Part shown: positions 38,013 through 47,388 of the stretch, one piece after another
Numbering within the stretch: position 1 is the stretch's first letter
Layout of the letters: each line of letters opens with the position of its first letter
DNA from: Polynucleobacter sp. MWH-UH35A
Lineage (GTDB): Bacteria > Pseudomonadota > Gammaproteobacteria > Burkholderiales > Burkholderiaceae
NCBI RefSeq assembly: GCF_018687075.1
Contig: NZ_CP061285.1
Span: forward strand, 1,612,001-1,676,000
Direction of reading: 5' to 3'
DNA: 64,000 bases
The notes under the pieces: generated by a model
What the model saw: the letters and a program-made list of their open reading frames with translations, nothing else
Told to the model about the DNA's origin: nothing
Databases searched by the model: none
Program-made: the position numbers and the translations under genes

Positions 38013-38768
38013 ATGAACACGCCTCCACTTCCAAAACAATTTGCACTAGATATCAGCCACTCACCTAAAGCGAGCCTAGAAAACTATCTCCCAGGGAAAG
38101 ATCTTGCGTTGATATCTGCCTTACAAAATATCAAACGCTCGTGGGCAATTTCTGCAAATGAGAGTTCCAACAATCCATTAAATCAACGTTGGATTTATTG
38201 GTGGGGGCCTGAAGGTTCTGGGCGCACCCATTTGTTAGAGGCAATTAGAAATGCCGCTCAAGATACAGGATTAGAGTGCATTGCTCTGAGCCCATTGGAG
38301 CCAACCGCCTGGATACGTCTTGAAGAAAAAATGGGCGCCTTAGCTGAAAGTAAAAAGGCTTCAGTGATTACCGTTGATGATGTTGATCACCTAGATGATC
38401 GTCTTATTGGCTCACTCTTTCGCATTCTCAATACCGTGCAAGCTAGCAAAGCGATTCATATTTTTATGGCTGGCAATACGGCGCCAGCGAATTTAAAGCT
38501 ACGGGAAGACCTGCGAACCCGTCTGGGCTGGGGCTTGGTCTTTCAGACGCAGCTTTTGGACGATGATGAGAAAATACAAGCGTTAGAAGAGGCTGCTAGA
38601 GCGCGAGGACTCGTTTTATCTCCGGACGTATTACCTTGGTTATCCAGTCGTTTTTACCGAGATATGCCCAGCCTAATGGCTTTGATTGATGCTTTGGACG
38701 CCTACTCTCTAGAAACCAAACGTGCTGTAACCTTACCCCTTGTACGCGAGCTCTTGCAGCCCAAATAA
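38013..38768 (+). CDS. hda: DnaA regulatory inactivator Hda
   Basis: AAA+ DnaA-like protein of 251 residues that with the sliding clamp promotes hydrolysis of DnaA-bound ATP and blocks re-initiation. The N-terminus PPLPKQFALDI contains the QFALDI clamp-binding-type segment near residues 8-13. Walker A is GPEGSGRTHL, Walker B VITVDDVDHL, and the sensor-II region follows. There is no DNA-binding domain IV. It lies 10 bases after the permease gene; the permease-hda pairing is common. Confidence 0.93.
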   Translation: MNTPPLPKQFALDISHSPKASLENYLPGKDLALISALQNIKRSWAISANESSNNPLNQRWIYWWGPEGSGRTHLLEAIRNAAQDTGLECIALSPLEPTAWIRLEEKMGALAESKKASVITVDDVDHLDDRLIGSLFRILNTVQASKAIHIFMAGNTAPANLKLREDLRTRLGWGLVFQTQLLDDDEKIQALEEAARARGLVLSPDVLPWLSSRFYRDMPSLMALIDALDAYSLETKRAVTLPLVRELLQPK

Positions 38769-38787
38769 TTTATTCAATATTCTATTC

Positions 38788-39468
38788 GTGACTCAGTTAG
38801 CCCTCTTCGATTTAGACCATACTCTTTTACCCTGTGATAGCGATTACGAATGGGGTCAATTTTTGGCACGTATTGGCGTTGTTGATAGCGAATACTATGC
38901 GCGACAAAACGAACGCTTCTACCAAGACTACAAAGATGGCAAGCTGGATATTCATGAGTTTCTGCGTTTTGCTCTCAAGCCACTTTCAGAACATTCAAGG
39001 GCACAGCTAAAAGAGTGGCACGATGCTTTCATGAAGGAAGTGATTCATGGTCAACTTCGACAACAAGCGATTGATCTAGTTAAACGCCACCAAGATGCGG
39101 GAGATCTTTGCTGCGTGATTACCGCAACCAACAGCTTTGTTACGCGCCCTATCGTTGAAAGTTTTGGTATCGAGCACCTCATTGCCACTGAGCCAGCCAC
39201 CGCAAATGACCATCCATTGGCCAACTACACTGGCGAAGTCAAAGGCATCCCGAACTTTCGTGAAGGGAAGATTCAGAATTTGCATGACTGGTTAGCATCC
39301 CAGCAGTTGTCACTAGATACCCTTCCTTATAGTTATTTTTATTCTGATTCGATGAACGATCTTCCTTTACTCGAAAAGGTAAGCCATCCCGTTGCTACCA
39401 ACCCAGATGATCGTCTTCGCAACGAAGCGAAGCAGCGCAACTGGCCTATTCTTGAATTGTTTGCATGA
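38788..39468 (+). CDS. HAD-superfamily phosphatase, subfamily IB (SerB-like)
   Basis: HAD hydrolase of 226 residues. Motif I is LFDLDHTLLP with the nucleophile Asp, motif II ITATNSF, and motif IV YSDSMNDLPLL. The alpha-helical C1 cap is consistent with subfamily IB (PSPase-like; many are annotated HAD-IB or CicA-like). The substrate is not identifiable. GTG 38788 is chosen because it precedes the DLDHT strand at the usual distance and follows the hda stop by 19 bases. Its TGA overlaps the pcnB ATG (ATGA). Confidence 0.85.
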   Translation: MTQLALFDLDHTLLPCDSDYEWGQFLARIGVVDSEYYARQNERFYQDYKDGKLDIHEFLRFALKPLSEHSRAQLKEWHDAFMKEVIHGQLRQQAIDLVKRHQDAGDLCCVITATNSFVTRPIVESFGIEHLIATEPATANDHPLANYTGEVKGIPNFREGKIQNLHDWLASQQLSLDTLPYSYFYSDSMNDLPLLEKVSHPVATNPDDRLRNEAKQRNWPILELFA

Positions 39469-40865
39469 TCACTAAATTTATTAAACGTATTTTGCGGCGT
39501 GACCCAATGGTCAGGCACACACAGGCGAATAATTCCAGCACGCCAAAGCGCATACCAAAGAAAGCGCATCGCATCGACCCGCACTTACTCTCAAAAAATG
39601 CAGTGAAGGTAACGCATACATTGCAGCAAGCAGGCTATGAAGCATTTATTGTTGGCGGAGCGGTCAGAGATCTTGCATTGGGTATCAGCCCAAAGGATTT
39701 TGACGTAGCAACTAATGCAACCCCAGATCAAGTACAGAGATTATTTCGTAAAGCACGTCTGATTGGGCGCCGCTTTCAAATTGTGCATGTCACCTTCTTT
39801 GGCAAAGGTCACCCCGAAATCATTGAGGTATCGACCTTCAGAGCCCTACTGGATAACGCTGGGGATCATGTGGCGGAAAGTGGCCGCATCCTGCGAGATA
39901 ACGTCTGGGGCTCGCAAGGCGAAGATGCTGCAAGGCGTGATTTCACAATTAATGCGATGTACTATGACCCCTCCTCCGAAATGGTTCTCGACTATCACGG
40001 CGGAATGGCAGACATGCAAAAGAAAACCTTGCGCATGATTGGTGATCCAGCAAAACGCTATTGCGAAGACCCGGTTCGCATGCTCAGAGCAGTACGCTTC
40101 GCAGCCAAGACGGGTTTTGAATTAGATGCTGCTACACGCACCCCCATTGCTAAGCTTGGCAAGCTATTAAATGATGTTCCTTCAGCCAGACTCTTTGATG
40201 AAATTCTGAAGCTCTTGATGTCTGGATACTCTTGGAAAGCCATCCAGGGACTGAAAGATGCAGGACTGCATCATGGCCTACTTCCACTGCTTGATCATAT
40301 TTTAGATAGCGGTGAAGACTCCAAAGGGGCTAATGATTTCGTAAAACTTGCTTTAGCCAACACAGATGACCGCATTCAATCCGGCAAAAGCGTTTCTGCA
40401 GGATTTTTATTTGCCACCCTCCTTTGGCCTGACCTCCTCAAGAATTGGAAAGCCAACTCTGCCAAAGGCATGGCCAATATCCCCGCCCTGCAGGATGCGA
40501 TGGACGAGACAATTGCCACCCAAAGTAGCGGCATGACTATTCAACGCCGCTTTGAAAGCGATATGCGTGAGATTTGGTCGATGCAGCCTCGCTTTGAGAG
40601 ACGCGTAGGCCGCTACCCCTACAGACTAATTGAATCACCACGTTTTAGGGCGGGTTATGACTTTATGCTACTTCGCTGCGCCACAGGAGAACTGAATTCA
40701 GCCATTGGTCAGTGGTGGACTGACTTCATTTCTGCTGATCCTGTTCGGCAAGACGAACTCATGGCAGCAGTCAAAAATGAATCTGGCAATAGTCCAAGCC
40801 CCGCCAAAAGACGGCGTCGTAGAAAGCCAAAAGCAGCAGTGCCCTCAGAGAGTGCAGCGGACTAA
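39465..40865 (+). CDS. pcnB: Poly(A) polymerase I
   Basis: Adds 3' poly(A) tails to RNA and promotes decay; 466 residues of the class II nucleotidyltransferase family. Basic N-terminal arm, then IVGGAVRDLALGISPKDFDVAT with the metal-binding Asp-x-Asp, RRDFTINAMYY, and GDPAKRYCEDPVRMLRAVRFA. The C-terminus is strongly basic (RRRRRKPK). The tail and arm favour PcnB over tRNA nucleotidyltransferase. It is coupled to the HAD gene by a 4-base overlap; a pcnB-folK-panB order is widespread. Confidence 0.93.
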   Translation: MITKFIKRILRRDPMVRHTQANNSSTPKRIPKKAHRIDPHLLSKNAVKVTHTLQQAGYEAFIVGGAVRDLALGISPKDFDVATNATPDQVQRLFRKARLIGRRFQIVHVTFFGKGHPEIIEVSTFRALLDNAGDHVAESGRILRDNVWGSQGEDAARRDFTINAMYYDPSSEMVLDYHGGMADMQKKTLRMIGDPAKRYCEDPVRMLRAVRFAAKTGFELDAATRTPIAKLGKLLNDVPSARLFDEILKLLMSGYSWKAIQGLKDAGLHHGLLPLLDHILDSGEDSKGANDFVKLALANTDDRIQSGKSVSAGFLFATLLWPDLLKNWKANSAKGMANIPALQDAMDETIATQSSGMTIQRRFESDMREIWSMQPRFERRVGRYPYRLIESPRFRAGYDFMLLRCATGELNSAIGQWWTDFISADPVRQDELMAAVKNESGNSPSPAKRRRRRKPKAAVPSESAAD

Positions 40866-40917
40866 GCAAACTTAGAGAAATTTCAGTAAAGTAGTTTCAT
40901 CTCTAGTTTGGAAACCT

Positions 40918-41445
40918 ATGGCAAGGGCATACATCGGATTTGGCGGCAACATCGGCGATACGCGTCAGCTTATTACTGATGCCATCGTTTGCTTAGCATT
41001 GCGGTCTGAACTCCAGATTTTGGCTAAAAGCTGCTTCTATCAAAGCGCTCCCGTTGAAGCTACTGGCGGCGACTACATTAATGCCGTCGTTGAAATAGAG
41101 ACTGAGTTAAGCCCCAACGGGCTTTTGCATGTTTGCCAGGCTATTGAGCAAGAGTTTGGCCGAGAACGTCCTTATGCAAATGCCCCTCGAACTCTCGACC
41201 TTGACATCCTTTCCTTTGAAGGGGTTACTCAAAACGAAACTGAGCTAATGCTTCCTCACCCCAAAATCATTGAGCGCTCCTTTGTGCTTTTACCCCTTCT
41301 TGAAATCGCACCCGATATCTTTTTGCCTAACTGGGGCGAACTAAAAGCCTACCTACCCAATGTAGCCCACCAAAGAATTGAAAAACTCCCCTGCAGGAAC
41401 TGTAATTGCGGGGAAAAAGATGTTTATAGCCAAACGGCGCATTAA
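40918..41445 (+). CDS. folK: 2-amino-4-hydroxy-6-hydroxymethyldihydropteridine pyrophosphokinase
   Basis: Folate synthesis: transfers pyrophosphate from ATP to the pterin. 175 residues. It begins AYIGFGGNIGD; YQSAPVE and RTLDLDILSF (metal-binding Asp pair) and LPHPKIIERSFVLLPL are intact. The last about 20 residues contain CRNCNCGEK, a short Cys-rich tail beyond the usual end. TAAAGT about 23 bases before the ATG could be a -10 box. It is followed by panB after 17 bases. Confidence 0.96.
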   Translation: MARAYIGFGGNIGDTRQLITDAIVCLALRSELQILAKSCFYQSAPVEATGGDYINAVVEIETELSPNGLLHVCQAIEQEFGRERPYANAPRTLDLDILSFEGVTQNETELMLPHPKIIERSFVLLPLLEIAPDIFLPNWGELKAYLPNVAHQRIEKLPCRNCNCGEKDVYSQTAH

Positions 41446-41450
41446 TTCAT

Positions 41451-41456
41451 TAAACT
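41451..41456 (+). promoter_or_regulatory. -10 box of panB, leaderless arrangement
   Basis: TAAACT ends six bases before the panB ATG (41463), just after the folK stop. No ribosome site is visible. panB may also be read through from folK. Confidence 0.4.
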
Positions 41457-41462
41457 CTCGCC

Positions 41463-42281
41463 ATGGGTTACTTACAGGGCGATAAGCCAATCACGATTAC
41501 TAAGCTCCACGCTATGCATGCTGAGGGTGAAAAAATCACTATGCTCACCGCATATGACTCCACCATGTCAGCACTCCTCAATCGTTGTGGGGTTGAGACC
41601 ATTCTGATTGGCGACTCGTTGGGTAATGTCATTCAAGGGCACTCCAGCACAACTCCAGTTACCGTAGAGCAGGTTGCGTATCACACCGAGTGTGTATCTC
41701 GTGCCAATACTCATGCTTTTGTTATTGCTGATCTTCCATTTGCCAGCTACGGCGACCCTTTCCAAGCCTTAGAGTCAGCAGCCCAACTCATGCGAGCTGG
41801 TGCCGATATGGTTAAGCTTGAAGGTGGTGGTGATTGGCAAGTAGATGTCATCCGTCACTTGGTAGACCGCAGCGTTCCAGTTTGTGCGCATTTGGGTTTG
41901 CTACCACAATCGGTTCATGTCTTAGGTGGTTACAAAGTCCAAGGCAAATCTAAAGATGCTGCAAGCGTCATGCTAGAGCAAGCACTCGCCTGTCAGGAAG
42001 CTGGTGCACAAATGGTTGTGCTTGAAGCCATCCCTTCATCATTAGGTGAAAGAATTACTACCGAACTGAATATCCCAACAATTGGAATCGGCGCTGGTCC
42101 AGATTGCTCCGGTCAAGTTTTGGTCTTGCAAGATATGTTGGGTATTAGCCCAGGCAAAGCACCGAAGTTCGTCAAAAACTTCATGGATGGCCATCACTCC
42201 TTAGAGGCGGCTATCAAGGCCTACGTGCGGGAAGTGAAGTCCGGGAAGTTTCCCGGACCTGAACATGGTTTTGCTGGCTAA
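41463..42281 (+). CDS. panB: 3-methyl-2-oxobutanoate hydroxymethyltransferase
   Basis: First step to pantothenate: makes ketopantoate from alpha-ketoisovalerate and methylene-THF. 272 residues, normal. [10 protein letters not shown] near the N-terminus, [20 protein letters not shown] with the Mg-binding Asp, [17 protein letters not shown] and the C-terminal [10 protein letters not shown] are family hallmarks. panC is not in the window. It is convergent with dnaJ, with 16 bases between the genes. Confidence 0.97.
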   Translation: MGYLQGDKPITITKLHAMHAEGEKITMLTAYDSTMSALLNRCGVETILIGDSLGNVIQGHSSTTPVTVEQVAYHTECVSRANTHAFVIADLPFASYGDPFQALESAAQLMRAGADMVKLEGGGDWQVDVIRHLVDRSVPVCAHLGLLPQSVHVLGGYKVQGKSKDAASVMLEQALACQEAGAQMVVLEAIPSSLGERITTELNIPTIGIGAGPDCSGQVLVLQDMLGISPGKAPKFVKNFMDGHHSLEAAIKAYVREVKSGKFPGPEHGFAG

Positions 42282-42297
42282 TTACTAGCCAAAAATA

Positions 42298-43434
42298 TTA
42301 GCTAAAGAAACTCTTCACACCGTCAAACCAGCCCTTTTGTTGAGGGCTATGTTTGTCCCCGCCGGACTTTAGACTGTCATCAAACTTCTGCAGTAATTTC
42401 TTTTGTTCATCAGTTAGCTTGACAGGCGTTTCAACCAAAACGTGCACAAATAGATCGCCCACCAAAGATGAGCGCAGGCCCTTGATGCCTTTGTTACGCA
42501 AACGGAATGTCTTGCCAGTTTGAGTGCCTTCAGGAATGGGGAACTCCACGCGCCCCGCAAGTGTTGGCACTTCGATCTCGCCACCAATCGTTGCTGTAGC
42601 AAAAGAGATTGGCATTTGCACATGCAAGTCACTGCCATCACGCTCAAAGACTTTATGTGGCTTCACCCGTACTTCTACATAAAGATCACCGGATGGACCA
42701 CCATTAATGCCTGGCTCACCATTGCCAACGGAACGCACGCGCATGCCATCGTCGATACCGGCCGGTATTTTGATTTCAAGTGTTTTTTGTTCTTTGTGTT
42801 TACCTGTGCCATGACAGGTTTTACATGGCTTAGGAATGTACTCGCCAGTGCCGCGGCACTTGGGACAAGTTTGTTGCATGGAAAAAAAGCCTTGTTGTAC
42901 ACGCACCTGACCATGCCCATTACAAGTAGTACATGTCTCCGCTTTAGATCCCGGCTCAGCGCCAGTACCATGACAAGGCTTGCAATTGCTCCAACTAGGA
43001 ACCCGAATTTGGGTTGTATAGCCTTCAGCAGCCTGCTCAAGTGTAATGTCCATGTTGTAGCGCAGATCGGCGCCTTTATAGACTTGAGGACCGGACTGGC
43101 GACCACCGCCTTGGCCAAAAATGTCGCCGAAGATATCGCCAAACGCATCAGCAAAACCTCCGCCGCCAAAACCACCTCCACCAAAACCGCCGCCCATTGA
43201 GGGATCCACACCAGCGTGACCATATTGGTCATAAGCAGCGCGCTTATTGGGGTCAGTGAGTGTCTCGTAGGCTTCCTTGGCCTCTTTGAATTGCGCCTCA
43301 GCCGTTTTGCTATCGGGATTGCGATCAGGGTGGTATTTCATCGCCAGTTTGCGATAAGCTTTTTTCAACTCATCATCACTGGCACCTTTTGACACACCCA
43401 GAACTTCATAAAAATCGCGTTTACTTTTAGGCAC
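42298..43434 (-). CDS. dnaJ: Chaperone protein DnaJ
   Basis: Hsp40 co-chaperone of DnaK, 378 residues. Order: J-domain with YHPDRNP (HPD), Gly/Phe-rich linker (about 74-120), zinc domain with four CxxCxGxG repeats ([32 protein letters not shown]), and the C-terminal substrate-binding barrels. It lies 100 bases downstream of dnaK in the same direction, with a hairpin in the gap, so it is probably expressed from the sigma-32 promoter of dnaK. Confidence 0.97.
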   Translation of the reverse strand: MPKSKRDFYEVLGVSKGASDDELKKAYRKLAMKYHPDRNPDSKTAEAQFKEAKEAYETLTDPNKRAAYDQYGHAGVDPSMGGGFGGGGFGGGGFADAFGDIFGDIFGQGGGRQSGPQVYKGADLRYNMDITLEQAAEGYTTQIRVPSWSNCKPCHGTGAEPGSKAETCTTCNGHGQVRVQQGFFSMQQTCPKCRGTGEYIPKPCKTCHGTGKHKEQKTLEIKIPAGIDDGMRVRSVGNGEPGINGGPSGDLYVEVRVKPHKVFERDGSDLHVQMPISFATATIGGEIEVPTLAGRVEFPIPEGTQTGKTFRLRNKGIKGLRSSLVGDLFVHVLVETPVKLTDEQKKLLQKFDDSLKSGGDKHSPQQKGWFDGVKSFFS

Positions 43435-43464
43435 GGCCTATTCCTCTCAACAACCTGAATGGCA

Positions 43465-43487
43465 CAAGTCGGCACGAGGCCGACTTG
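43465..43487 (-). promoter_or_regulatory. Intergenic hairpin between dnaK and dnaJ
   Basis: Perfect 9-bp inverted repeat CAAGTCGGC / GCCGACTTG with a 5-base loop, about 48 bases after the dnaK stop. No T run follows on either strand, so it is not a standard terminator; an RNA processing or stabilising element is possible. Confidence 0.55.
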
Positions 43488-43534
43488 TTATTGAAGTACA
43501 TCAAAACTACGTTAATCAATGTCTGATTTCAGAA

Positions 43535-45469
43535 TTACTTCTTGTCATCAACCTCTTTGAAATCAGCGTCTACAACATCAGCGTCAGGAGCTGCTTGCTG
43601 CGCACCACCAGGGGCTGCACCAGGCGCAGCACCGCCAGCTTTAGCTTGCTCTGCTGCCATGACCTTTTCAACCAACTTCTGACTTGCTTTACCCAAAGCC
43701 TCTGTCTTAGCTTCAATAGCTTCTTTATCGCTACCTTTGATTGCTTCGTCCAAGTCCTTCAAGGCCGCTTCAATCGCTTCTTTTTCAGAAGCTTCTAAGC
43801 TAGCACCATGCTCTTCTAAGGCTTTCTTGGTTGAGTGAGCCAAAGCATCAGCAGTATTGCGTGCGGTTACCAACTCAAGCGCCTTCTTATCTTCAGCAGC
43901 ATTTGCCTCAGCATCCTTCACCATGCGTTGAATTTCTTCTTCAGTCAAACCAGAGTTTGCCTTGATGGTGATTTTGTTCTCTTTGCCAGTGTTTTTGTCT
44001 TTTGCTGTTACGTGCAAAATACCGTTGGCATCAATATCAAAGGTCACTTCAATTTGTGGCATACCGCGTTGCGCAGGTGCAATACCTTCGAGGTTAAATT
44101 CGCCAAGCAACTTGTTAGCAGCAGCCATCTCGCGTTCACCTTGATAGCACTTGATGGTTACAGCCGGCTGGTTATCTTCCGCAGTAGAGTAAACCTGTGA
44201 ATGCTTGGTAGGAATCGTTGTGTTCTTCGGAATCATCTTGGTCATTACGCCACCAAGAGTTTCGATACCTAATGACAATGGGGTAACATCCAAGAGCAAT
44301 ACGTCCTTACGATCACCAGACAACACAGAACCCTGAATTGCAGCACCGACAGCAACAGCTTCATCCGGGTTAACGTCTTTACGTGGCTCTTTACCAAAGA
44401 TTTCTTTCACTTTGTCTTGAACTGCAGGCATACGTGTTTGACCGCCGACCAAAATAACATCGTCAATGTCAGCCACATTCACGCCAGCATCTTTAATTGC
44501 AGTTAAGCAAGGACCAGCGGTACGGTTGATCAACTCTTCCACTAAAGACTCTAGCTTGGCGCGAGTTAACTTCAGATTCAAATGCTTAGGACCGCTAGCA
44601 TCAGCTGTCACGTATGGCAAGTTGATTTCTGTTTGTTGTGCAGATGACAATTCGATCTTGGCTTTTTCAGCAGCGTCTTTCAAACGTTGCAATGCCAATA
44701 CGTCTTTGCTCAAATCAACGCCCTGCTCTTTCTTGAACTCGGCAATGATCCAGTCAATGATGCGCTGGTCGAAGTCTTCACCACCCAAGAATGTATCGCC
44801 GTTAGTAGAGAGCACTTCAAACTGCTTCTCACCGTCTACGTTAGCAATCTCAATAATGGAAACGTCGAATGTACCGCCACCCAAGTCATATACGGCGATC
44901 TTGCGATCTACTTTGTCTTGCTTGTCGAGGCCAAATGCCAAAGCAGCTGCAGTTGGTTCGTTAATGATGCGCTTGACATCCAAACCAGCAATACGGCCAG
45001 CATCTTTAGTTGCTTGACGTTGGCTGTCATTGAAGTAAGCAGGAACAGTAATCACTGCCTCTGTCACCTCTTCGCCGAGGTAATCTTCGGCAGTTTTCTT
45101 CATCTTGCGCAATATTTCAGCGGACACTTGCTGTGGCGCCATCTTCTTGTCGCGCGCCTCAACCCAAGCGTCGCCATTGTCTGCTTGAATAATGGCATAC
45201 GGCATCAAGCCAATATCTTTTTGCACTTCAGGATCTGTAAATTTACGACCCATCAAACGCTTCACTGCGTAGATGGTGTTTTTAGGATTGGTTACTGACT
45301 GACGCTTTGCGGGCGCACCAACCAATACTTCGCCATCTTCAACGTAAGCGATGATGGACGGAGTTGTGCGAGCGCCTTCGGCGTTCTCAACAACTTTAGG
45401 CGCATTGTTTTCAACGACTGAAACGCATGAATTCGTGGTTCCTAAGTCGATACCGATAATCTTTCCCAT
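43535..45469 (-). CDS. dnaK: Chaperone protein DnaK (Hsp70)
   Basis: Hsp70 chaperone, 644 residues. It starts [18 protein letters not shown], with [31 protein letters not shown] and [11 protein letters not shown] in the ATPase domain, the [14 protein letters not shown] linker region, and the helical lid. The C-terminus is Ala/Gly-rich and ends in [11 protein letters not shown], close to the EEVKDKK-type tail that binds co-chaperones. GGAG lies eight bases before the ATG. It is transcribed from the sigma-32 promoter and separated from grpE by a terminator. Confidence 0.98.
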   Translation of the reverse strand: MGKIIGIDLGTTNSCVSVVENNAPKVVENAEGARTTPSIIAYVEDGEVLVGAPAKRQSVTNPKNTIYAVKRLMGRKFTDPEVQKDIGLMPYAIIQADNGDAWVEARDKKMAPQQVSAEILRKMKKTAEDYLGEEVTEAVITVPAYFNDSQRQATKDAGRIAGLDVKRIINEPTAAALAFGLDKQDKVDRKIAVYDLGGGTFDVSIIEIANVDGEKQFEVLSTNGDTFLGGEDFDQRIIDWIIAEFKKEQGVDLSKDVLALQRLKDAAEKAKIELSSAQQTEINLPYVTADASGPKHLNLKLTRAKLESLVEELINRTAGPCLTAIKDAGVNVADIDDVILVGGQTRMPAVQDKVKEIFGKEPRKDVNPDEAVAVGAAIQGSVLSGDRKDVLLLDVTPLSLGIETLGGVMTKMIPKNTTIPTKHSQVYSTAEDNQPAVTIKCYQGEREMAAANKLLGEFNLEGIAPAQRGMPQIEVTFDIDANGILHVTAKDKNTGKENKITIKANSGLTEEEIQRMVKDAEANAAEDKKALELVTARNTADALAHSTKKALEEHGASLEASEKEAIEAALKDLDEAIKGSDKEAIEAKTEALGKASQKLVEKVMAAEQAKAGGAAPGAAPGGAQQAAPDADVVDADFKEVDDKK

Positions 45470-45526
45470 AATTGCTCCAAAAAATTAAATTGTTTTGTTG
45501 TACTAATGAATATTTCGATACCCAGT

Positions 45527-45554
45527 AAATGGGGTCTAAAAAGGGGATTTCAAG
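45527..45554 (-). promoter_or_regulatory. Sigma-32 heat-shock promoter of dnaK-dnaJ
   Basis: Minus strand CTTGAAA (45554-45548), 13-base spacer, CCCCATTT (45534-45527). Both elements match the E. coli RpoH consensus (CTTGAAA, CCCCATnT) completely. The leader is about 50 bases. Confidence 0.88.
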
Positions 45555-45566
45555 GGGATAAAGAGC

Positions 45567-45592
45567 AAAAAAGGCAGAAATCTGCCTTTTTT
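45567..45592 (-). terminator. Rho-independent terminator of grpE
   Basis: Palindrome AAGGCAGA / TCTGCCTT (2-base centre) with flanking A and T runs, 36 bases after the grpE stop and just upstream of the dnaK -35. It separates grpE transcripts from dnaK. Confidence 0.85.
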
Positions 45593-45627
45593 ATGCTTGT
45601 TTTAGGGTTTTGCCCCCGTTTTCTAAC

Positions 45628-46176
45628 TTATTTCGGGGCGCTAACCGTCACCAAAGCCGGCCTAAGGACACGATCTGCCACGGTATAGCCCCTTTGAAGC
45701 ACTGAAACCACAGTATTGGACTCTTGTTCAGAGGGCACCGAAGCAATCGCCTGGTGATGATGCGGGTCGAATTTATCGCCAACCGCAGGGTTAATTTCGG
45801 TCATGCGGCCCTTTTCAAAGGCGGAGAGTAATTGCTTGAGGGTGATCTCTAAGCCCTCTTTGAATGCTTTGGCGTCACCAGCATCAGTGCTTAATGCAGC
45901 ATAAAGACTATCTGTGACAGGCACTAAATGCTCTGCAAAACTTTCAATTGCAAACTTGTGCGCTTTAGCAATATCTTCCACAGCACGGCGGCGAATGTTT
46001 TCACCCTCCGCTTTTGCACGTAAAAAGTTATCCTGCAACTCCCCAATTTTTTGATTGAGCTCAGCAATTTCCTGCTCAGGTGTTTTTACAGCCGGAGCTT
46101 CTGCAACAGATTCGGCAGCTGGTTCTACCGCAGGATTTTCTTGTTCCGAGGATGGGTTTTGATTTTCTTGTGTCAT
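45628..46176 (-). CDS. grpE: Nucleotide exchange factor GrpE
   Basis: Exchanges ADP on DnaK, 182 residues. The acidic, Glu/Ala/Pro-rich N-terminus is followed by a long coiled-coil segment (about 30-90) with [15 protein letters not shown], and the C-terminal beta-domain with FDPHHHQAI and [18 protein letters not shown], the family signature. TAAAAT ends seven bases before the ATG. It lies between hemH and dnaK, with its own terminator. Confidence 0.96.
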   Translation of the reverse strand: MTQENQNPSSEQENPAVEPAAESVAEAPAVKTPEQEIAELNQKIGELQDNFLRAKAEGENIRRRAVEDIAKAHKFAIESFAEHLVPVTDSLYAALSTDAGDAKAFKEGLEITLKQLLSAFEKGRMTEINPAVGDKFDPHHHQAIASVPSEQESNTVVSVLQRGYTVADRVLRPALVTVSAPK

Positions 46177-46183
46177 AGACGCT

Positions 46184-46189
46184 ATTTTA
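46184..46189 (-). promoter_or_regulatory. -10 box of grpE, leaderless arrangement
   Basis: Minus-strand TAAAAT, then seven bases and the ATG at 46176. No sigma-32 elements were found here, so heat induction of grpE, if any, must come from elsewhere. Confidence 0.45.
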
Positions 46190-46242
46190 CTTTTCTCTAA
46201 AGATGGCTGTTACTTTGCAATATGGGGTCGAATCATTGAATT

Positions 46243-47343
46243 TCAAGACTTCATTCTCTCGGCCTGCTCCGCTCTTTCAGCACGCTTAGCCAAATCCGCT
46301 TCAGACTCCACACCCAAAGACCAGCCTTGCAAATGATGGTGAGCGATATCGCTTAGAGCCTCAATCCACTTAGGGTTGCTGTTTAAGCAGGGAATATAGC
46401 GATAGTCCTTACCACCATGCTCTAAGAAGATTTCACGAGCTTCCATCGCGATCTCTTCTAGCGTTTCTAAACAATCTGCCGGAAATCCTGGGCAGAAAAT
46501 ATCAATGCGCTGGCAACCCTCTTTCGCCAGCTTTTCAATCGTTGGAGCCGTGTATGGCTTTAACCACTCCGCCTTACCAAAGCGCGATTGAAAAGTCACA
46601 AGGTATTGGCCGGGCACTAAACCTAATGACTCTCCGAGTAAACGCCCAGTTTTTAAGCACTCGCAATGGTAGGGGTCACCCTTCATTAGATTGCGTTTTG
46701 GCAAACCATGAAACGACATTACCAAACGATCACCCTTGTCAAAATCGGGGCGCCCATCTTTATCCCAGCTCGACAAGACTTGATCACGTAATGCAAAAAT
46801 GTAAGCGGGATTGTCGTGATAGTGCTTTACTAGGCGCAATTCAGGCTGATCACGCCAAGTACTTAAAACACGAAAGACTTCATCAAAGCTAGAGGCTGTA
46901 GTGGTGGCTGAATATTGAGGGTACAAAGGCAAGAGCAATAAACGCCCCATGCCTTGCGCCTTAAGGCCCTCCAGCACAGCTTGCGTAGATGGTTGGCCAT
47001 AGCGCATCGCTAAATCGACCAAGACAGTATGGCCCTCATTGGCAAATTGATCGCCTAACTCTTTTGCTTGTAAGCGTGAGTAGTGCATTAATGGGGAACC
47101 CAGTTTTGGCAACCAAATAGAGGCATACTTTTTTGCCGAGGCACCACTACGAATTGGCAAAATAATGCCATTCAAAATACACCACCAAATAATGCGTGGA
47201 ATTTCTACTACGCGAGGATCAGAAAGAAACTCTTTTAAATATGCGCGTACCGCTTTCGCTGTTGGTTCAGATGGCGTTCCTAAATTCAACAATAGGACAG
47301 CGGTTTTAGATGCGCGTAAGTGCGGATTCTGATTCAAGGTCAT
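46243..47343 (-). CDS. hemH: Ferrochelatase
   Basis: Inserts ferrous iron into protoporphyrin IX, 366 residues. AVLLLNLGTPSEP at the N-terminus, the MRYGQPS region, LPLYPQYSATTTAS and the active-site MSFHGLP with its conserved His, and CPGFPADCLETLEEI are visible. The C-terminal tail after residue 350 is a short charged repeat-like stretch (KRAERAEQAERMKS). It sits between hrcA and grpE. Confidence 0.96.
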   Translation of the reverse strand: MTLNQNPHLRASKTAVLLLNLGTPSEPTAKAVRAYLKEFLSDPRVVEIPRIIWWCILNGIILPIRSGASAKKYASIWLPKLGSPLMHYSRLQAKELGDQFANEGHTVLVDLAMRYGQPSTQAVLEGLKAQGMGRLLLLPLYPQYSATTTASSFDEVFRVLSTWRDQPELRLVKHYHDNPAYIFALRDQVLSSWDKDGRPDFDKGDRLVMSFHGLPKRNLMKGDPYHCECLKTGRLLGESLGLVPGQYLVTFQSRFGKAEWLKPYTAPTIEKLAKEGCQRIDIFCPGFPADCLETLEEIAMEAREIFLEHGGKDYRYIPCLNSNPKWIEALSDIAHHHLQGWSLGVESEADLAKRAERAEQAERMKS

Positions 47344-47388
47344 TAGTCTCTATTAATAATTTTTAAATACAAAAAGTTTGGCCTAAGT

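Noticed and set aside
42275..42291. TGGCTA...TAGCCA inverted repeat between panB and dnaJ as terminator
   Set aside because: Short stem and no T run on either strand; left without a call.
42520..43200. 226-codon open frame antisense to dnaJ
   Set aside because: It mirrors the Gly/Cys-rich coding sequence of dnaJ, has no ribosome site and reads as low-quality peptide.
44466..45298. Two long open frames (183 and 203 codons) antisense to dnaK
   Set aside because: Antisense open frames opposite Hsp70 genes are a well-known by-product of codon bias. The translations look like no protein and have no start signals.
46222..46245. GGTCGAATC resembling a tRNA T-loop between grpE and hemH
   Set aside because: No acceptor or anticodon stem could be formed around it.
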